A stretch of 64,000 nt of DNA from Polytrichum commune (GCA_950295325.1 OX485803.1:16058001-16122000), one strand, 5' to 3'. Numbered from the stretch's first letter, positions 37,501 to 50,415 are shown. Numbers and translations: made by a program. The notes: generated by a model not told the origin, from the sequence alone.

Positions 37501-40500
37501 AGCCACGGGCAGCATTGAACTTGGCTTCCATGGGCTCTAGCCGCCTCCTCAAGCTACACAAGAATGATGTTGTCCTCTATGCTGCCAAGGTCTTTCTCAA
37601 AACCTACCATGTTTGCTTCAATTCGGATGGTTTCAAGACCAAAGTTTTTCAGGGGCACTGTATATTTATAATTCACAGTACCGTAGAGGGAGCTCTAGTT
37701 AGTCTCTACTACAGCAAATAATTAGTGTCACCTTCTATGTGGAATTACGCAATGCTATAACATTTGACTATTCATGTAAAAGTTACCAAGTATAGAGGTT
37801 AATGTTCTATAATGTCCAAACTACCAATTTGACCTTTGTTGGCAAAAAATGAGATATACAGTAACCAGTTATAGCATTTTGTAATTCCAAACAGTATGTG
37901 AGACCAAATACAATATTTAGTGTAGTGCTGCAAGTTGAGTCCATCTGGGTCTTTGCTATTGTGGGAATGACATGTGGCAAAAGTTGAGGGGAAATCTGTC
38001 GGGATAGCTCTATGGTATTCAGCACTTGAAGATGCTGTTGTTCTTCTACAGATGATTCCTGGCAATGAAACACGAGTGGTAAAGATGATGAATCGAATTG
38101 CAGAGCTTGGGCCAACTATTGTGATGGGTAGAGGAGAGAATTTGCACACTTCCGGTCATGCATATCGTGATGAATTGGTGAGACATCTCATCAGGATGTT
38201 ACAATTTGTGCGATTAACCAAAAATGTTAACATTGTTTTTCTATACCTGAGAAAATTAAAGAAAATATTTTAAATGTTGTCTTTCAGCTTAATAAGGTAC
38301 ATGCATATATCAAATTAATATAGGATTATATTCCAAGGGTTATGTTTTTGTCAAGTATGTGCTGAAATTATCCAAATACCTTATAAAGCTAAAACATGCT
38401 TTTGTCAAAAGATGTTGGCTGTTGTACAAGACCTCCTTCCAGGAGCATTACTGATTTGTACTGTAGTGTGCTGCAACTCCCAGCTATTGTAACTACTTTG
38501 CCACTACATATGGAGGTTAAACAACAATTATGAGTACAACGTGCGATGTAAAAGAAGAAACCGAGACATGAAGAACTGAGTGTCAATTTGTGGTGATGTT
38601 AAACATTGTTGCATTCTGTTCTTGACAAGGGAGTTGGGATGCTGTGGGTGTTGTTAAACATTGTTGCTTTTAGGAGGAGGTGTTGAGACTGGTGAAACCA
38701 CAACATTTTCTTCCTGTTCATGGGGAATTTGCCTTCCTCAAAGAACATGAACTTCTTGGCAAAGCCAATGGCATTAGACATACTGCAGTAAGTTTATGAT
38801 AATCCCACAGTGCCTTGGTTTCCTGATGTAACTTATTGTGATTACTATGTTACCTGCATTTCTTAGCCTACTTTCCTATCTGTAGAGCGGCATGTTCACT
38901 AAGAGGGGATTTAGAGGTTATAGGAGTTTTAATAGATGTTTAATGAGTACATCTCATGGTGCAGGTAATTAGAAATGGTGAGATGCTGGGTGTGGCTCCT
39001 CTAAGAAATGGTCGCGTTCTCTCAAGTGGATTCTCCAATCTTGGAAAGGAAAAGTTGAAGGTTAGTGTTCGTTAAAAACATTTGTCTGTTCAGATGTCAC
39101 CTTGTGTAAAGTGAAAATTTTCTCTCTGGAAAAAAGTTCTGTTGTAAATTGAAGAATTTGCAGCTGAAACAGAAACATTATTGGGAAACTCACTAGAATG
39201 CATTCAATTGTGGCAGTTGATGTACAATGATGGGGATAAGGCATTTGGAACAGCAGCTGACCTTTGTGTCCAAGAACGCATGCAAATTGCTTTAGAAGGC
39301 ATCGTAATTGCCAGGTACACATACATATCTGGTAACTCCAATATTATGTCAAGATTGATTATGTCAGTTGGATTTATTTTTAGTCTTGGACTGGTATTTA
39401 GGTTCCAGCATGGTATCAATACACAATATTATTAATGGTATTAAAAAATTTACCTGACTGGTATAAAATTTGTAATATCAATATGGTATTAGGATGATAT
39501 TGACCCAAACACACGTGGGAATACCATGTGTTCACCTATAAGGTATCCAGGTGTTACTCAGTTACTTTTCTTAATTGGACACCTATATTTGATTGGTGTG
39601 GGGTTAGGTAACAATTAAAGACTAAACACTATAAAGACATGTGTTTAGTCCATAAAGAGATTGGACTAAGTCGTCAAATGTTATTAACTACTCCACACTC
39701 AATAGTGAACATAGTTTAGAGGACCCATGTATTCGGTGAAGGAATCAACAAACATGCCCTTCCGTTAACCATAACTAAATCAGGGGAAATCCAAATTTCA
39801 ATCTGGTTTTTGTTGATGCTTCATCATAGATTTGCTAATGCATTGCAAATTTGAAGACATAAATAGAAGATGAAGAACAAGAAAAGCAAGCCACTTAACA
39901 CCTGCATATCTTACACCAGTCAATGTATGGACTCCTGCAGTTAGTTATAGAAATTGCAAGGTATTATGTGTAGTCATACTCATGATGAAATTGTCATTGC
40001 AAACAGTGTTGAGGTCATAAGAGCTGAAGAAACAACAACACTTGGTGAAGATGATGAACTGGTTGAAGATGATGATGATGATGAAGAAGGTGACGAGTAT
40101 GGGTTGCAAGGACGTATCCGAATTACCACTCGTTGTCTGTGGACAGATAATGGTAAACTGTTAGAATCATTGCAAAGGGCAGCTGATGTGGCACTCGCAG
40201 CCTGTCGAAAGGATGCAAAGCTTCCAATTGTGGAGCGCCAAGTGGGAGCGGTCCTCCGCAAAGTAGTGCAGAAATATAGTAACCGAAGACCAGATGTCAT
40301 TGTTATCGCAACTGATGCTTCGGAAGGGGTTACGCCTAATAGAACTCTTATTCAAGGGCTTGGTCAAACTCAAAACAATGACCAACATCAACGTCATGGT
40401 AAGGGTAATGGTAATGACACGTGGACCCGGTCTTCAAGTGGGTCCGTTGTCAGAGGGAAATTAGAAACCGTTCATAATAAGAAGAGCATAGAGCAGCGAG

Positions 40501-43149
40501 TAGAGAAGAAGAAAGTTGAGAGGTTGGAACACACAGTATTATCGGCTACAGTGAGTACAGTAGTTGAGGTTGAAGCCCTCGAAAGTGAAGCTCCTGCAAC
40601 AAATTCTCAAGTTGAAGTGACTGAGGATGATAGTCTTGCGTTGGCGCCATCTGAGGATGTCCTCACACCAGAAGGTACCAATTTCTTGTTTGAGTATGCA
40701 GTCTTATTTTTCTACCAATTTCTAGAAATATTCATGTCATTGACTGTTAACGACAGATTTAATGGCAATGCTCCACTGATTTGGGGAAGAATGCTCAAAA
40801 TTTTCAAGATCAAGACATGAATAAAAATAAATAGTGCTAGGGATGTCATAAACACAAGGCCTTAATCCAGAAAGCGTCTGAGAGGCCCAATCTGGGCCTC
40901 TCTATGTATTTGAGCAACATACTTCCATTTATAGCTAACTGTGTTAAAAGTGACCCTATTTAAAATGACCTACTTCATGAAGTGTAGTTTTAAACTCAGC
41001 TGAGTACCTAAGTAGAAATTCGGGTTTAAATACATGACCTGGGTGCCTTTGGATGCAAATATAAACTTAGTATATTGATCATCAATGTCATATATGACCA
41101 TTTTTTAGTCAAGAGTGCTTTCTTGATTTTATACTGCTTGCAGTCATCCATATTTTTTGATTGCATCACGTCTGGTACATTCATTCGTAATACTATTAAC
41201 TTCCGCCTTCCTGTGCCAAAAGGTGTTGAGTGAGAATGAGAATGGCCAAAAGCTATTAAGTGGTCTAGTTAGATGTCCTTGAATCTGAATCTCGATGAGA
41301 ATATGTGACTTTGACAAGGATTTCCCTACAGTCACAATGCAGTCCAGAGGTCCTTGTAATTGATCTATTGGTGGTTTGATAGGGCCTTGTATATTAGTGT
41401 GCCGCAGAATTCTGTACACTGAATCGATGAACACAATAGAGCACACCGAGTATAATGCGAAAATCTGAAGTGTCAAGTACCTACATTGCTCTGAACTTTA
41501 TACAGATTTGAAGAGCAGTGATGACAGTGAGGATACTGACTCCGAAGAACCAGGCCCAGTCAATGGAGTTAAGGTTTCAAGTCCACCAACTTCAGAGGAA
41601 GACAATCCAACATTTACAAAGAAACGCCAAAAGTGGAGGTAATCAAACGAAACCCAGTGGTCTACTACCATGCAAAGTTTATTTACAAGGGATGGATGCA
41701 TACTTTTTGTTTTGTATTGAGATACTTTGTAATGTCTTGGGCCATCTCCGCACCAGCTGCTCAACATGTTATTGTCGACGTCCTACTGTTTTAGAACTTC
41801 AGAATGCCTACTACGTCACCACCAGTGTTGGATTGGTATCACCTTTTTTTGATACCACTCGAATATACCTATATTATGAGGTTTCTACATTGTTTTGATA
41901 CCAACAGGGTAAGCGTGTTTGAATATACTCTCTTTTTTACACCATTTGGGACTATATACCACTCAAGAACCTTCGTACCTGGGTCAACTACCCCACTATC
42001 AATATGATAATAGGATAGTATTGACCCAACAAAACTCGGGTACACAAAGATCCTCTCATCTTGTGATACCCATCCAGTATCAATGTTGACTCATTTTAAT
42101 TTGGATACCGGTTGGGTAGGATCTTTGTTACCTCTAATAAAATTGTGAATTGATACCACATACAGGATGGACGAGACCTTGAAGCTAATTGAATTGAGAA
42201 GTGCAATGGAAGACCAGTTTGCCGTGGAAAAGAAAAAGAGGAAATCGGTCTGGAAAGACACTGCAGCTTTGCTGGAACAGCAAGGATTCAAACGTACCCC
42301 AGAGCAGTGTAGCTCCATGTGGTCATCTTTGGTCAAGAAATATGAGGTAGAAACTTCCTCTCTGTCAGCAATTGTTTTTTACCTGCTCTATAAACTTGGT
42401 CACAGCATTTGCTTCTTCTAGTGTGCGCTGAGGGCCACTTGACACCATGGCCAAGTGCTGTGACCATGAAATTGCAAGGGCCCTTGCAACCCACCTGAAC
42501 GATGTATCATGGGAAGTTGAAATTGAATTTTGTGTGATCACGGGCCTCCAAGTGAAGTGTAAAGACAAATGCAACCGAACTCTCAACCAATGCTATTTCA
42601 TCACAATCCTACTCATGGAGGCCCTTCTGCACATTAAGTTAGAAAATCAAGGGTTGTGAGATATTGAAGTGCCATGGTCATCTGGTTTTTTATTAGACCC
42701 ACATCTTTGAGGTGGGCTTAACACAAAATCCGGTAGACCATGAAACATTATGCATTTCATGCCATGTAGGGCCTCTTGTAGTGTTTGTTCATCCATTCAA
42801 ACTTTGTCGGTGCCTTACACACCTCAAGCTCTAATGTAAAGTGAAGGGGGGCATTTTCCACCAATGTGAGATTTTAGATTTTCTATGGTCTTGGCCCCTC
42901 AAGCTCTAGTGTAAAGTGCTGGATGTTCATGTCGCTATGGTGGATTGTGCTTCAAATGAGAACCATTCTAATTTGTCAACCCCTGACCATATATGGGCCC
43001 AGGCTGTGGCCGAGGAGAAGGCAACAAGGGATCCAAACACTGCACCCTCAAAGAAAGAGTGGCCTTATTTTGAGGTGGTCGGAGCGGTCCTTCTCAAGCA
43101 GAAGAACTCCAAAACTCTGGACACGCAAAATGGTAATTTGGCAAAGTGA
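31527..43149 (+). CDS. RNJ: Chloroplast ribonuclease J with C-terminal Myb/GT-1-like domain
   Basis: Plant RNase J trims and degrades plastid transcripts, including antisense RNA. Eighteen exons: 31,527-31,686; 32,670-32,937; 34,266-34,389; 34,729-34,785; 35,334-35,525; 35,714-35,791; 36,615-36,800; 36,896-36,976; 37,143-37,208; 37,497-37,589; 38,052-38,177; 38,674-38,787; 38,965-39,060; 39,217-39,314; 39,974-40,674; 41,506-41,638; 42,166-42,346; 43,003-43,149. All joints are GT/AG; total 2,901 nt, 966 aa. Exon 1 looks like a transit peptide (MQSLQV start; frame open upstream but without ATG). Metallo-beta-lactamase and beta-CASP landmarks: [17 protein letters not shown] (173-178), THSIPD, HTGDWK (262-267), DST (297-299), HTSGH (467-471), HGE (493-495). 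Exon 15 adds an acidic Asp/Glu run before GRIRITTR. A Trp-rich trihelix-like domain follows (about 853-925: [27 protein letters not shown]). The acceptor at 39,973 was chosen because it keeps the frame and gives Ser. Confidence 0.93.
31741..32420 (+). repeat. ~400-bp tandem duplication in RNase J intron 1
   Basis: Two units begin near 31,741 and 32,144 with 'tttttgtagca(c/a)attttgaggtt' and share 'tctgtgcctgcgaa', 'gaatgctttgacatctt', 'gttctcaatcc(g/a)tgga' and 'tcctgtagt(a/t)agga'. They lie between the transit-peptide exon and the catalytic domain. Confidence 0.7.
33000..34020. repeat. Repeats and telomere-like TTTAGGG tracts in RNase J intron 2
   Basis: The intron (32,938-34,265) contains short TTTAGGG-type tracts at about 33,017-33,030 and 33,455-33,478. 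Around them are three to four degenerate units built on 'cctcaacc', 'ggatgaca(g/a)', 'gttgaggtcggagacattctcacccc' and 'aacctcaaaacaac'. These are interstitial, not a chromosome end, because coding exons flank them on both sides. Confidence 0.7.
34930..35245 (+). repeat. Dispersed repeat R2-related, RNase J intron 4
   Basis: Partner of 9,174-9,480 in SGR intron 4 (same landmarks in the same order). Non-coding. Confidence 0.6.
35925..36150. repeat. Dispersed repeat R3, copy 2 (RNase J intron 6)
   Basis: Partner of 26,270-26,635 in PGPP1 intron 6. Shorter, with internal deletions. Non-coding. Confidence 0.55.
39384..39560. repeat. R1 fragment in RNase J intron 14
   Basis: It carries 'ggactggtat' and 'ggtattaggatgatattgaccca' as in the R1 element at 26,846-27,215. 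The terminal inverted repeats are not intact. Confidence 0.45.
39576..39895 (+). repeat. Dispersed repeat R2, copy 3 (RNase J intron 14)
   Basis: It has the same landmark order as 3,460-3,815 and directly follows an R1 fragment, so intron 14 is largely repeat. Non-coding. Confidence 0.6.
41819..42120. repeat. R1 copy 2 in RNase J intron 16
   Basis: Left TIR ACCAGTGTTGGATTGGTATC matches R1 copy 1, as do the interior 'caagaacctt(c)(g/a)tacct(g)gg', 'tattgaccca' and 'cttgtgatac' words. The right end is not recognisable. Non-coding. Confidence 0.55.
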
Positions 43150-45561
43150 GTGGCCCACAACCCTCTTGGATTGTGTTTTAATCACATTTTTCCACTCGTA
43201 AAGACTGATTTGGTGGTCTTAGCTTATAAAATTATAAGCTTGTGGTGATGCTTCTATAGGAGGCTGAGATGTGGTTTCCTTATTGAGGCGAGGGAAACGC
43301 TTGTTAGTAGGGACTGTGGAATCCCTTTATTTTTGGAGGAGCTGGCCCTAGATGGCTAATTATCTACATTTACCATTCATTGGCTCTGCCCCTTCAAGGG
43401 GAGAAACCTCATTTGTAGTATTTCCCTTTGATCAATCCCAATGTTCAGAGAAATTTCTGGAAGGATTGAAGTTAGGAAAGTTTGAATACAAACACTGAAA
43501 CACAGATTTCAGAATATAATCCAAATAAATCACTTGAGTCAGAGAATGAATACTTTATGAAGAGACTATTTATTGATTTTCATGTACAATCTGAGTTTTC
43601 CAAAGAACCACTATAGTGTTGTCTGGCCTTGTATCTACTATAATAAGTAACGATCATTAACTTCATGTCTTTAAAGTGACCCCAGATCAAAAGGCTTTTA
43701 CAAAAGATGCTACAAGGAACAGAACATTGAAAATCACAAGAAGAAAGATTGCCAAGAGAAGTGATAAACAAAACAGGTTGTCTTGGGACCCAATTTTTAT
43801 TTTATTTTTCATTTTGAAGTGGTTTTCAAGTTTTCAGAGTGTGGTAGAAATAACCTTTCAACAGTCGAATTATGACACCTATATTGTGAAAGTCCAATAT
43901 ATGATTGTCAGTAAGTCATAAAAGTGGATGGATCAGGTTTTCATGAGTTAACCCTAAGTAACTCTCTGACTTGGTATAATGCCTGGTTGTCTGTAGAACA
44001 TTTAGTATTCCTAGCATTGTCAACCATGAATTTTCCATGCAGCCCGTCTAACTTGAGTTTCAGTCCAAGCCATATATGTATGGTTTCTACTTTTCATATT
44101 GACCACATCAATACAAGTTTCCAGAGGTCCTAGACTCCCTGGTTGATGCAAGATATTTATAACATTACAAAGCCCTTAACTTAGTACTTAGATGTTTGAT
44201 GGCCTGAGAACAACCTGAGCTTTGGATTAGCATAACTCTCTTGAGATTCTCCCACGCCCAGATTCAGCATTGAATCACAATGTCCAGCATGAATTATACT
44301 TGTCCAGTCTCAAGCCTATCCAACTGGCTATAGCAGGTGTCTAGTTACCAGTGGCCATCAGGTTATAGGAAGTGGAGCTGGGAGTTGGGGGGCCTGGAAA
44401 GGGCGCCCAAGCAACTAAACGGAGCCCATGCCCACTTCCAATTCAGGAAGACAGCATGCTGATAGGCATGAGCAAAGTTATGTTGGAGTATTTTCCATTT
44501 CGTGCTATTGACATTGATCACGTTGACAGTCATGGAGTTCAAAAAACATGTAGCCCATGTCCATATTTGATAGCAAAAACTTGGAGTATTTCATCCTCAG
44601 ATCCTCGTGCTGGGGCTATTAACCTTGTACCAATGTAAGGGCTACCCCAGTAGTGTTCCTTGTTTGTTAATAATTATTTATATATCCAAAAATATGCAAC
44701 ATCTTGGAGCCATGAGGGTGCAATTCTGGAAATTTAAACCTTAGATGTAAGAGCAGTAAACTTAATACAATGTCATGTTGTCTCTGTCTGTTCTACAGGA
44801 CATTGCTTGTTTTCATTTCACTTTCAAACTTGTGATTTTTAATTGAGCCTTATGGAATGCTTTCATGCATATATATATATATATATATTCCATCACTCCA
44901 ATGACGAACAAACCTCATTCGTATGGTTGGTTATCCTCCCCAGCTGATACAAATTTTAACTCATTAATCCACCTAGAAGCAGAAGTCAGCTACCTTGGTT
45001 ATATATTATTGTGATTCTCATAAGCTCAAGATATCAGTAAGAATATGGAAGGTTCTGCAAATGAATGACAGAGCCAAAGCAATAGAGAGAACTGACAGTT
45101 GCAGAGGCGGAATTTTGTTTAGCAAAGTGAGGTGCTGGTTCATGGTGTTGAGACAAAGTAGAACTTTCCCTTGATATCATGTCTAAATGTGGGATAAAGG
45201 AACTGTCTGTAAGGGAACATGATCATCAATGGGCACCCCTTTTGCAATCCCCCAAAACCTATTGAGTTCACGTAACTCAACAGGGTGGCACACTATGCTC
45301 ATTCATATCAGCAAAGTGCATAGTCAAAATTTATAAAAATAAAAATAAAACAGATTTGGCAAGCAATGGGAACTTCTTCGATGTTACCCATGAGCAACTT
45401 GCCAACACAAATTGCACTTTGTCATGTAACAATTAATGCCTGTCACAACACGCAACAATAAAGAGAAACACAATGACAATAATAGCCAGCACACTAATGC
45501 TGTGTTGAAATGCAACTGAAACCCAAGAAAGGAAAAGGCCGATTCTGTTAAGATTTTGGAA
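43150..45561. other. Intergenic, no gene recognised
   Basis: RNase J 3' region then spacer. An AT microsatellite lies at about 44,870-44,888. The open frame at 44,372-44,638 has no domain. The F-box promoter should be in the last part but was not defined. Confidence 0.5.
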
Positions 45562-48500
45562 ATGAAAGCTCATATGTTGACTCTGTTGGAGATTAATGAT
45601 CTGGAGCAACGCCTACTAACAAGCAAGTTGCTCCCCCCTTTGAAAATGGAAGCTTCTTCCCAAAGATCGAGAGATTTGAGTGTTGATGATATGGAGGCGG
45701 TGATCTGGAGTGAGCTTCCAAATCACCTAGTGTACAAGGTCCTAGCCTTGCTGCCGTTTCGTGACTTTGTTCGCCTCCAATGGGTGTGTCGAAGATGGAG
45801 CCGCCTCGTGGACTCACAATCTTTCCTGGAGGAATTTTCACAAGGCCCGCCAGAGAATCCATGGTTTGCTATTGTTGGAGACGCTCGGAAGGTAAATTAG
45901 CTCCCGGTGGACATCACTCTTTCTAAGATATTAGGAACCATGTGCTTAAAATTATAGGGTGGAATAAAATTCAAAGGAGTAATTATTCTTTTTAAGATAA
46001 CATATATGTAGGATACTGGATATTAGTTTTGAGAATATAGAGAGTATAATTCATCAAATGTATTAAAAAATCCCATGAATATGCATATTACTTCATAGCC
46101 CCTCCCCCTGCGCAAATACACACACTTGATAATATCTTATTGTTGCATGCGCTTCATATCCCTACAAGGGACAATTGTTCCCCACCCCTCCCCCCCTAGC
46201 TTTCCGGGGATTAGCTCCTGTGGTGTAAAAATCAATAAAGTTGCTAGAAGGTGATGAAAAACATAATCAACTCTTGACAATTTGATTCCTCATTGTAATG
46301 TGAAGCAAATCGATTAATCTTTACACACCATCATCACTTTTTAATAGGCCTTTTTCTCATGTCATTAGGTATACGTGTATGTGCCGTATGCGGAGAGATG
46401 GTACACCATGCCCACCAATTTCCTCCCTCAAAACTCCGTCTACTTAGCCTCCGACAAGGGTTTGATACTATACCGCGTTTCCCAACGAGCCTCCGGCCTT
46501 CAAGACTTGCTCATCGTACACAACCCTTTCGTAACGAACTCGCGGAGGGTGTTGCCATGGCCGACACTTTACGGGTGCAGCTACGCGATGGAGGTCGACG
46601 AAGCCACAAAAACGTACAAGATCTACCACTTTGGCCAACTGCAACTCGACTTGCTGGATGGGTTGGTGGCAAACCCTAATCATCATAATCCTAATAACGA
46701 TGTTGGTGGTGTCGAGGATGACCATGCGATCGAGGTGCTGTTAGTCATTGGCAACCGAGGAGGAGCAAGCGGAACAATCACTTCTTCTTCTTCTTCTTCT
46801 TCTTCGTGGCAAGTGCTCGGCCGCGAGAACCCGCAAATCTTCGCCGGCTTGCCCTCCTACGCTTTCGACGACGCCAAGATCCTCGTGTGGGACGACTACG
46901 TTTTCTGCCGCCTCCGGGGCTACTTTGGAGTGTTTGCCTACGGCCTGACGACTAGAAACTGGATGCGAATCCCGTGGCCGATGCGCCCAAACATCACTGC
47001 GTTCCAACAGCTGATCTGCTCTCACAACCAGCTCATCATGGTAACTTGTGCTTTCATTTCACATCTCTTCGTTCCTCGAGTACAGTTTGTGTCACCGTGA
47101 TGCTAATTCGGCAACCAAGGCTTCTCCAAGAAGTAAGTTAGGGCTTCTTGAAAGTCCACAAGTCCTCTGTCCATTACGCAGCTCTTGGTTATCTCCTCAT
47201 CTGCACACTTGTTCCTGTGGACAAGAGATGTGCCTAAAAACATGCACTGTGTTTTCATGACAAAAATGTATGTAAACCTTAGGGTGGGGGTACACTAGGG
47301 TCCAAGACCGAAGAAACTCCACAATCACGCAGTCTTGTTGGGTCTTGAGAAAAAAACTTTGGACCCATGGAGTTTACACAAGGAATGAAAGATTGAAGTG
47401 GTGTTAATGGGGCACTATTTTCGTATGAAATCTCATCCAGCCACGCTCACGAAAAGAATCATGTGAGTTTGAGAAACCAATCCTCAAGTTGTGTCCAATC
47501 TTGAGTCCAACAGCGTGGTCCGTTAAGGGGTAATTTGGACCCCAAGTATCATGGACCCAAACCATAATGTAAATCCACCCTTAGTTGGCATCATATCCAT
47601 CTCATCAATTGCAAGGGTGGAGAGAGAGAGAGACCCACGTGAATTGGTGTTGCAAGTTTGTTAAATTCTTCTCCAGAACAAGCATTACAAGAATAAAAAA
47701 TGCCTTTTAAAAGTATTGTCTCCCTCCAAAAGTGAATGTTCAACTTGAATGGGGTACAAACATATTGACCAAAACATAAGCTCCCCCAATGGCAAGCCCA
47801 TAGGAGTAGGGTGCACCAGCAAAAGGGAATTATCGCATATGAGCATACCTCTCTTCCATCTAACAATGCAACTTGACCCCCCCCCCCCCCTTTTAGGTTT
47901 GTTGCCAATTTACCTCAAATGATAAGGATTAGACTACTTCAACAACTTTAGAATCATTTTTTGTGTCAAAGGAATTAAAATAACAACATCCACAATGCAT
48001 TCTATTTTAGGACATAGGTCATGCGTGAAGTCCCTCAAAGAGAGGATTTTCTTTTGTTTGAGAAGGAAAGTCCCTCAAAGACCTCCAAGAGGGATAGTTC
48101 CATGGGTTTGATCCAAGAGGGATAGTTCCATGCCACCTCAAAAACTTTGAGAAAACCTCAGGATCCAAAACAGGGTTTGCCCATGAGACCATCTACCCTA
48201 AATCCCAAATCAACCAGTGAAAGGCTAGCTTGGCCGTCCAAAATACTATAACAAGCTATAACAACCGATATTTAGCAGCCCAACATCACTCGATAAACAA
48301 GTTAATCTAAGCCCAAAGAACACTTAAAATGACATCATGGATACACACACTCTCAAACTCACGTTCTTTTACCCACCTCACTGGGAGTCGAACCCCAATC
48401 CGTTACACATAACTCTAAAGATTACGACATTCTCACACGCTCGAAACATCACGAGGGAATCGGTTACATGTGGTGCTAATCATCATCTTGCACTAAGTCA

Positions 48501-48934
48501 CATGTTCGATCGATCTCCAAAGAGAAGTGGACTCATCCGACAAAGGAGAAGATAGATAGATAGATAGATAGATATACATAGATATACATATATACATATA
48601 CAAGCAGTGAAGGAAGCGAGCGTGCGTGCAGGTGGTGGGCATGAAGGAGGAGGGAGTGGGGTCGGACTCGGGGTGCAAGAGCATTGAGTTGCGGGGGCTG
48701 GGGCGTGGGAGCCTGCAGTGGACGGAGATGGGCCGTGTTCCCAGCCACATGAACCACATGCGCTACAACTTCGACAGCTACAGTCGCGGCCACTTTGTGT
48801 TCCTGCTCTATGCCACCAAGCTTCTCGTGCACAACGTCGCCACCGGGGCCTGGAGCTTCGCGCCCCCCTGTCACCACGTCTGTGAGAACTTTCAGGAGTT
48901 TTGTTTCGAGCCCAGGTTGAACATGGTGGCGTGA
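45562..48934 (+). CDS. F-box protein, plant kelch/DUF-type C-terminus
   Basis: F-box proteins present substrates to SCF ubiquitin ligases. Three exons: 45,562-45,891; 46,369-47,040; 48,632-48,934. All joints are phase 0 GT/AG; 1,305 nt, 434 aa. The first ATG (45,562) is used; an in-frame ATG at 45,646 (MEASSQ) is a plausible alternative start. The F-box is WSELPNHLVYKVLALLPF followed by FVRLQWVCRRWSRLV (about residues 49-86). The C-terminal part has beta-propeller-like text (ASDKGLILYRV, ILVWDDYVFCRL, GVFAYGLTTRNWMRIPWP, LLYATKLLVHNVATGAWSF) without clear kelch glycine pairs. A Ser run from a CTT microsatellite (46,780-46,806) sits mid-protein. Intron 2 holds a MITE and a GATA microsatellite just before the last exon. 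The substrate is unknown. Exons 2 and 3 are more GC-rich than the flanking DNA. Confidence 0.85.
47279..47583. mobile_element. Tourist-like MITE in F-box intron 2
   Basis: The element is 47,282-47,580 (299 bp) between two TTA trinucleotides. The left end GGGTGGGGGTACACTAGGGTCC-like text is inverted at the right as GGACCCAAACCATAATGTAA then ATCCACCC. TTA duplication with G-rich ends fits PIF/Harbinger MITEs. No coding capacity. Confidence 0.75.
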
Positions 48935-48954
48935 AATAGGTAGATAGGTAGGTA

Positions 48955-50415
48955 GGCAGAATGTTCCTCAATCCAACATACATCTATTCAAGAAGGTTCA
49001 AAAATTCGGCCTTGGCGATACAACTTGACAGCTGCAATAATTACGGCGACTCTGTGTTTGTGTTGTATGCAACAAAGCTTCTCGTCCATAACGTCGTGAC
49101 CGGGGTGTGGATCGGAGCTTCGCATCTCCCTGTGTAACCACGTCTATGAGAACTTTCAGGAGTTTTGTTTCAAGCTGAGCTTCAACATGATGGCATGAAA
49201 TAGGTAGGTCGGTGGGCGGGCAGGTAGGTAGGTAGAATGCTCCTCGATCCAGCATACATCTATCCGAGAAGGTTCAAAAATTCGTCCTTGGCAATACAAC
49301 TTGACAGCTGCAATTACGGCGACTCTGTGTTTGTGTTGTGTGCAACAAAGCTTCTCGTCCATAACGTCGTGACCGGGGTGTGGAGCTTCGCATTTCCCCC
49401 TGTAACCACGTCTGTGAGAACTTTCAGGAGTTTTGTTTCGAGCCAAGGTTGAACATGGTGGCATGAAATAGGTAGGTAGGTGGGCAGGCAAAATGCTCCT
49501 CGATCCAATATACATCTATTCGAGAAGGTCCAAAAATTTGTCCATGACGATGTTTCGTGTGTCAACATTTCTATATGCACGAAAGGAGAAGCAACTAAGT
49601 TTTGTATCAGCGCAAAGTTGTTTATGAACTTAGTTGCCTTGGCGATATAACTTGACAGCTGCAATTACAGTGACTCCGTGTTTGTGTTGTATGCAACCGA
49701 GCTTCTCGTCCATAACGTCGCGACCGGAGCGTGGAGCTTCGCATCCCCCCATGTAACCACGTCTGTGAGAATTTTCAAGAGTTTTGTTTCAAGCCGAAGT
49801 TGAACATAGTGGCATGAAATAGGTAGGTAGGTAGGTAGGTAGGTAGGCACAATTTTCCTCAATCCAACATACATCTATTCAAGAAGGTCCAAAAATTTTG
49901 TCCATGGCGATATTTCATGTGCCAAGATTTCTATATGCATCGTTGTTCTTGGATAGGAGAAGCAATTCAGTTTTGTATTAGGAAAAGTTGTTTATGAACT
50001 TAGTTGCCTTGGCGATACAACTTGACAGCTCCAAATTACGGCGACTCCGTGATCGTGTTGTATGCAACAAAGCTTCCCGTCCATAACGTCGCAATTGGGG
50101 TGTGGAGCTTCACACCCCCGAGTAACCACAATCTTGAGATTTTTCAAGAGTTTTGTTTTAAAGCGAGTTTGAACGTGGATAGGTAGGTAGAATGGTGCTT
50201 AATCCAACATATACATTTATTTAAGAAAGTTTCAAAAATCGTCCATATCGACATTTCATTGTTCTATGCCAAAATTCTATATGAATCATTGCTCTTGGAC
50301 AAGAGATGTGCCCAATAGCAGGTATTTAGGTTTGTAAAGGATAAGTTTATCTATGAACTTAGTTGGCTCGACGATGCAACTTTGATAGCTACAATCACGG
50401 CAATTTCGTGTATTC
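48955..50415 (+). pseudogene. Array of five broken copies of the F-box last exon
   Basis: Copies start near 49,015, 49,290, 49,639, 50,010 and 50,369 and correspond to the parent exon from about 48,762 (Y-N-F-D-S-Y...TKLLVHNV..G.WSF...). Each of the first four ends in a GGTA/TAGG microsatellite and a 'ccaacatacatctattc' tail, as the parent does. The first four share a one-base deletion (AACTTGACAGC in place of AACTTCGACAGC) and stops, so none can code. The fifth is short but keeps the undeleted reading (AACTTTGATAGC) before decaying. Spacing grows from about 250 to 370 bp. Confidence 0.8.

Noticed and set aside
47878-47892. Run of about 15 C bases
   Set aside because: Homopolymer in an intron; could be an assembly artefact and says nothing about function.
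48498-48983. 161-codon frame on the - strand, Arg/Ser/Pro-rich
   Set aside because: Antisense shadow of the GC-rich F-box last exon plus a GATA microsatellite.
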